Assembly (NCBI RefSeq): GCF_001955655.1
Contig: NZ_MSPW01000005.1
Span: 202,294 to 266,293, forward strand
Direction of reading: 5' to 3'
DNA from: Viridibacillus arenosi
Lineage (GTDB): Bacteria > Bacillota > Bacilli > Bacillales_A > Planococcaceae
DNA: 64,000 nt
Shown here: positions 61,259 through 64,000 of the stretch, one piece after another
Numbering within the stretch: the first letter of the stretch is position 1
Layout: each line of letters starts with the position of its first letter
Program-made: the position numbers and the translations under genes
Notes under the pieces: generated by a model
Database searches by the model: none
Seen by the model: the letters and a program-made list of their open reading frames with translations, nothing else
Told to the model about the DNA's origin: nothing

Positions 61259-61879
61259 TTATTCGTTTTTCCCTAAAAATGAAAGTATTTCTTTTCCACC
61301 ATTTTTAATTTTATACCAAAGCCATTCAAATGCTTGATTAATCTCATCTATTTGACCTGTGACATTTGCTGTTGAAGCCATATATTGACCATTAATCACT
61401 GTGATATTACCATCTACCGAACCTTTTACAAGGATATCCCCATTCTTGACTACGATATCACCTGTCACAGTCTTCCCTTCAGGTACGATGACTGTTTGCC
61501 CCTCTACAACTAAGTTTGGCTGTTTGGTCACTGAAAATTCCTTATTATCATTAAAGCCTGTAAGAAGCGAGGCACTCATTAAGATACAAAACATTGCTGC
61601 TGCAACAAATATAGGATGGCGACGTAGCCATCTTTGGACACCGGCTCCTGATCTTCCTTTAGGTAGACGAACCATAACGTTTTGCTTGAAATCCAGAGGT
61701 ACTGAAACGACGGCAGCACTTTTGACAAAGGCAATTGTGCTATTTAGCTCCTGCATATGTTGTCGACAGTTATCACAGCTTTGCAAATGTGCTTTTAGCT
61801 CGATTTCATGTTCACGACTAATATCACCATCTAAATATTCATGCATGTATTCACCAATATGTTTTGGACACGCATTCAT
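61259..61879 (-). CDS. rsiW: Anti-sigma-W factor RsiW
   Basis: The 206-residue, single-pass membrane protein has an N-terminal zinc anti-sigma domain with the signature His and CDNC in ELKAHLQSCDNCRQHM, one helix (IFVAAAMFCILMSASLLTGF) and an extracellular domain with short beta repeats (VVEGQTVIVPEGKTVTGDIV, VKGSVDGNITVINGQYMAS). B. subtilis RsiW has the same plan and is degraded by PrsW and RasP under envelope stress. It is 13 nt after sigW in one operon. Confidence 0.94.
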   Translation of the reverse strand: MNACPKHIGEYMHEYLDGDISREHEIELKAHLQSCDNCRQHMQELNSTIAFVKSAAVVSVPLDFKQNVMVRLPKGRSGAGVQRWLRRHPIFVAAAMFCILMSASLLTGFNDNKEFSVTKQPNLVVEGQTVIVPEGKTVTGDIVVKNGDILVKGSVDGNITVINGQYMASTANVTGQIDEINQAFEWLWYKIKNGGKEILSFLGKNE

Positions 61880-61892
61880 AGTGAAATCCCTC

Positions 61893-62456
61893 CTACAGAT
61901 TGCCTAATTGCTTTCTCAGAGCTTCACGCCCTCTGTGAATTCGAGTTTTGACTGTCCCAAGTGGCATATCTAAAATCTCGCTAATCTCCTGCAATGGCAA
62001 TTCCTCTATATACTTTAAGACAATGACTGTTCGATATTTGTCTGGCAACTGGCTAATTTCATATTGAATTCGCTCCTGCAGCTCCATTCTTTCTACTTCT
62101 TCCTCAGGCAGCCTATCTGATGAGGAAATTTGAGAATACATATCTAGACCGTCCGTTCCAGCAACTTGTGCATCTAAGTAATAGTCCGGTTTCTTCTTCC
62201 TTATACGGTCTATACATAAATTCGTCGCTATACGGTACAGCCAAGTCGAAAATTTTCGATTCAAATCAAAAGTATGAAGATTAATATACGCACGGACAAA
62301 TGCCTCCTGCGCTATATCTTCCGCTTCATGTTGATTGCCAAGCATGCGATAACAAACTTGGTACAGCTTTTGCTGGTAGAGGCTCACAATATCAGAATAC
62401 GCACTTTGATCGCCTTTCAGCACTTGTTTTATTCTCTTGTTGATTAATGCGTCCAT
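61893..62456 (-). CDS. sigW: ECF sigma factor SigW
   Basis: The 187-residue sigma factor has region 2 (VSLYQQKLYQVCYRMLGNQHEAEDIAQEAFVRAYINLHTFDLNRKFSTWLYRIATNLCIDRIRKKKPDY) and region 4 (LPDKYRTVIVLKYIEELPLQEISEILDMPLGTVKTRIHRGREALRK), very close to B. subtilis SigW. It controls the response to membrane-active antimicrobials and alkaline stress. A TGAAAC/CGTA promoter upstream indicates autoregulation. GGAGGG precedes the ATG. Confidence 0.96.
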   Translation of the reverse strand: MDALINKRIKQVLKGDQSAYSDIVSLYQQKLYQVCYRMLGNQHEAEDIAQEAFVRAYINLHTFDLNRKFSTWLYRIATNLCIDRIRKKKPDYYLDAQVAGTDGLDMYSQISSSDRLPEEEVERMELQERIQYEISQLPDKYRTVIVLKYIEELPLQEISEILDMPLGTVKTRIHRGREALRKQLGNL

Positions 62457-62493
62457 TGTGATTTCCCTCCGCCCATGCGGCTGTTATTCTATA

Positions 62494-62520
62494 TACGAGT
62501 CGCCCATAATGTAAGTTTCA
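62494..62520 (-). promoter_or_regulatory. SigW autoregulatory promoter
   Basis: On the minus strand TGAAAC (62515-62520), a 17-nt spacer and CGTA (62494-62497). The consensus is TGAAAC-N16-CGTA. Confidence 0.85.
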
Positions 62521-62686
62521 TTTTTTTGAAAAAAATTTTTTAAAGCTCTAAAAAATCTTTCTTCCATAATTATAACAAATATGTAAGTAAAAATGATTCA
62601 AATTCATAAGAAACTCTTCTTTTCAGGACTTAATTACTTGCCAATAAGTTCCCATTTCAAAAAAACCTAAACTTTTCAGCAATTAT

Positions 62687-62712
62687 AAAAGGACGGGCAT
62701 GCCCGTCCTTTT
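62687..62712 (-). terminator. Intrinsic terminator of rocF
   Basis: A 26-bp perfect palindrome (aaaaggacgggc / gcccgtcctttt plus centre AT) lies 4 nt after the stop of the arginase gene; the 3' arm ends in TTTT on the minus strand. Confidence 0.92.
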
Positions 62713-62715
62713 ACA

Positions 62716-63621
62716 TTACATTAATTTTTCACCGAATAACGATCCCATTAAAGCAACTGCTACATCTGCTGTTTTATTTTTTTCATCTAGGATTGGATTT
62801 ACTTCTACAAATTCAGCTGAGGTAATCATTTCTGATTCATATAACATCTCCATCGCTAAATGGCTTTCACGATATGTAATACCTCCTGGAACAGGCGTCC
62901 CAACTCCTGGCGTGTAAAGCGGGTCTATTCCATCTAGATCCAGTGACAAATGCAATCCATCTACATTTTTCCCTCTCAAATAAATAATTGCATCTTGAAT
63001 AACTTTAGTCATTCCCACTCTATCAATTTCATGCATGGTGTACACTTTAATTCCTTTTTCTTTTATTAATTCACGTTCCCCTGGATCCACCGAGCGAGCA
63101 CCTATAATTACAATATTCTCAGGTTTCACTTTTGGAGCATAATCACGAATGTTTACCAGCTTTTCATGACCAAGTCCAATACTTACAGCTAGTGGCATAC
63201 CATGAATATTACCAGATGGTGAAGTATCACCTGTATTCAAATCTGCATGTGCATCATACCAAATAACTCCTAAATTCTCATAATGGTCTGATAAACCTGC
63301 AAGTGTGCCTATTGCAATACTATGATCTCCACCAAGCACAAGCGGAAAATGATTTTGTAAAACGACATCATGTACCTTATTTGCAAGCTTTGTACTGGCT
63401 TCAGTTACAGCTGATAAATTTCGTAAGTTTGTATCAGCTGATACCTCACGCTCAGATATCCCAATCTCAATATCACCCTCGTCTATCACTTCATAGCCCA
63501 TTGCTTCTAATCTTTCTACAGCGCCCGCATATCGGATCGCACTTGGTCCCATATCAACCCCACGACGTGTTTGACCAAGATCCATTGGTACACCTATTAA
63601 TGAAACATTTAATTTATGCAT
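62716..63621 (-). CDS. rocF: Arginase
   Basis: The 301-residue manganese enzyme has all ureohydrolase signatures: LVLGGDHSIAIG, VIWYDAHADLNT and LSLDLDGIDPLYTPGVGTP. It begins MHKLNVSLIGVPMDLGQTRRGVDMGPSAIRYAG. It cleaves arginine to ornithine and urea, so it could feed the urease encoded 32 kb away. The frame is open upstream to 63747 without an RBS; AAGGGGG before the ATG at 63621 and the family N-terminus fix the start. No SigL -24/-12 promoter or RocR site was recognised. Confidence 0.95.
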   Translation of the reverse strand: MHKLNVSLIGVPMDLGQTRRGVDMGPSAIRYAGAVERLEAMGYEVIDEGDIEIGISEREVSADTNLRNLSAVTEASTKLANKVHDVVLQNHFPLVLGGDHSIAIGTLAGLSDHYENLGVIWYDAHADLNTGDTSPSGNIHGMPLAVSIGLGHEKLVNIRDYAPKVKPENIVIIGARSVDPGERELIKEKGIKVYTMHEIDRVGMTKVIQDAIIYLRGKNVDGLHLSLDLDGIDPLYTPGVGTPVPGGITYRESHLAMEMLYESEMITSAEFVEVNPILDEKNKTADVAVALMGSLFGEKLM

Positions 63622-63868
63622 TATTTTATTCCCCCTTTGTGTATTACCTATATTGTAAATGCTAGAATCATGTTGGCTCAACCCCACAAAATTCTGAATA
63701 TTTATACAAAATATTAAACACTTAAATAGAGAACAAAGTTGCAACAAAAGTAAGTACTACACTATTGTTCAAATTGAATTTATCAGTAGTTATACAAAGT
63801 TACGCACTCTATTAAAAATACCCCTTGAAAAGTATAGGGGATCCCTTATTTTTTTACACTACTAACCA
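63622..63868. other. Upstream region of rocF
   Basis: No gene. On the minus strand TTGAGC and TACAAT about 18 nt apart (near 63680 and 63655) form a weak SigA-like candidate. Confidence 0.35.
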
Positions 63869-63905
63869 CAAAAAAACCTCTCTCTACAAAGTGTAGAAAG
63901 AGGTT
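63869..63905 (-). terminator. Terminator after tRNA-Lys
   Basis: aacctctctctaca (63875-63888) pairs with tgtagaaagaggtt (63892-63905), one mismatch, followed on the minus strand by TTTTTTTGTG. Confidence 0.88.
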
Positions 63906-63922
63906 GAAATTTTATATGAAAG

Positions 63923-63995
63923 TGAGCCATGTAGGATTCGAACCTACGACCCTCTGATTAAAAGTCAGATGCTCTACCAACTGAGCTAATGGCTC
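63923..63995 (-). tRNA. tRNA-Lys (anticodon TTT)
   Basis: A complete cloverleaf: acceptor GAGCCAT/ATGGCTC with discriminator A, D-arm AGCTCAGTTGGTAGAGC, anticodon stem TCTGA/TCAGA with loop CTTTTAA (anticodon TTT, complement of 63960-63962), variable loop GGGTC, and T-arm with GGTTCGAATCC. CCA is not encoded. A terminator follows, so it is the last gene of any tRNA cluster entering from the right edge. Confidence 0.97.
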
Positions 63996-64000
63996 ATAAA

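Noticed and set aside
63826..63858. Hairpin agggatccct followed by a T-run upstream of rocF
   Set aside because: The orientation would fit a plus-strand terminator, but no plus-strand gene ends there and the stem is short.
63622..63900. SigL-dependent promoter for rocF
   Set aside because: The expected TGGCAC-N5-TTGCA was not found on the relevant strand.
1..64000. CRISPR arrays, prophage modules, complete insertion sequences, rRNA genes
   Set aside because: No regularly spaced repeats, phage structural genes, transposase ORFs or rRNA sequences were seen.

Overview
The window is AT-rich, densely coded DNA from a low-GC Gram-positive, endospore-forming Bacillus relative. Evidence is the rocF-sigW-rsiW-cdaA-cdaR-glmM-glmS chromosomal order with a glmS ribozyme, a SigO/RsoA-type split sigma factor with YvrJ, a YhcN/YlaJ-type spore lipoprotein, a SigB-type promoter and strong GGAGG ribosome binding sites with frequent TTG/GTG starts. 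Protein flavour (urease, YvrJ cluster, DUF3923/DUF3953 small membrane proteins) suggests Planococcaceae, perhaps Lysinibacillus; this is inference. No complete IS element, prophage, CRISPR array or rRNA operon is visible.

Layout. 0-2.3 kb: yvrJ, sigO-like and rsoA-like genes, then a PhnA-type zinc-ribbon protein. 2.6-6 kb: HAD phosphatase, two half-size DMT (DUF606) transporters around a Crp/Fnr regulator, and an EamA exporter. 6.2-8.7 kb: iron-dependent alcohol dehydrogenase and a SigB-controlled SDR. 8.8-14.3 kb: two neighbouring quinone/catechol-detoxification modules, each with a MarR regulator, a VOC ring-cleaving dioxygenase and a flavin reductase, and each with its own operator type (the second has MhqR boxes). 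14.4-24.7 kb: spore lipoprotein, chemoreceptor, DUF418 membrane protein, O-methyltransferase/LysR pair, MBL hydrolase/TetR operon, ECF sigma/DUF4179 anti-sigma pair, isochorismatase, with decayed DUF3224 and LysE genes between.

25.3-36.2 kb is a nickel/urea block: ureABCEFGD, a histidine-rich duplicated-domain protein, and a convergent five-gene Nik/Opp-type ABC transporter that probably supplies the nickel. 36.6-44 kb is purine-centred: DinB protein, guanine deaminase, xanthine-type permease, an ArsR/MFS pair with matching operators, and a pbuE efflux gene under an adenine riboswitch. 44.2-47.5 kb is a three-gene ABC-2 exporter.

47.5-54.5 kb is a worn, repeat-rich accessory stretch: five copies of a dispersed hairpin repeat, several broken genes (GNAT, methyltransferase, DUF3953), a more GC-rich DUF2785 gene, and an intact sigV-rsiV pair. 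The DUF3953 gene appears to have been cut by a roughly 123-bp inversion that can be reversed on paper to restore one frame. 54.5-64 kb returns to core genome: glmS with its ribozyme, a DJ-1/PfpI protein, glmM, cdaR, cdaA, rsiW, sigW, rocF and tRNA-Lys.
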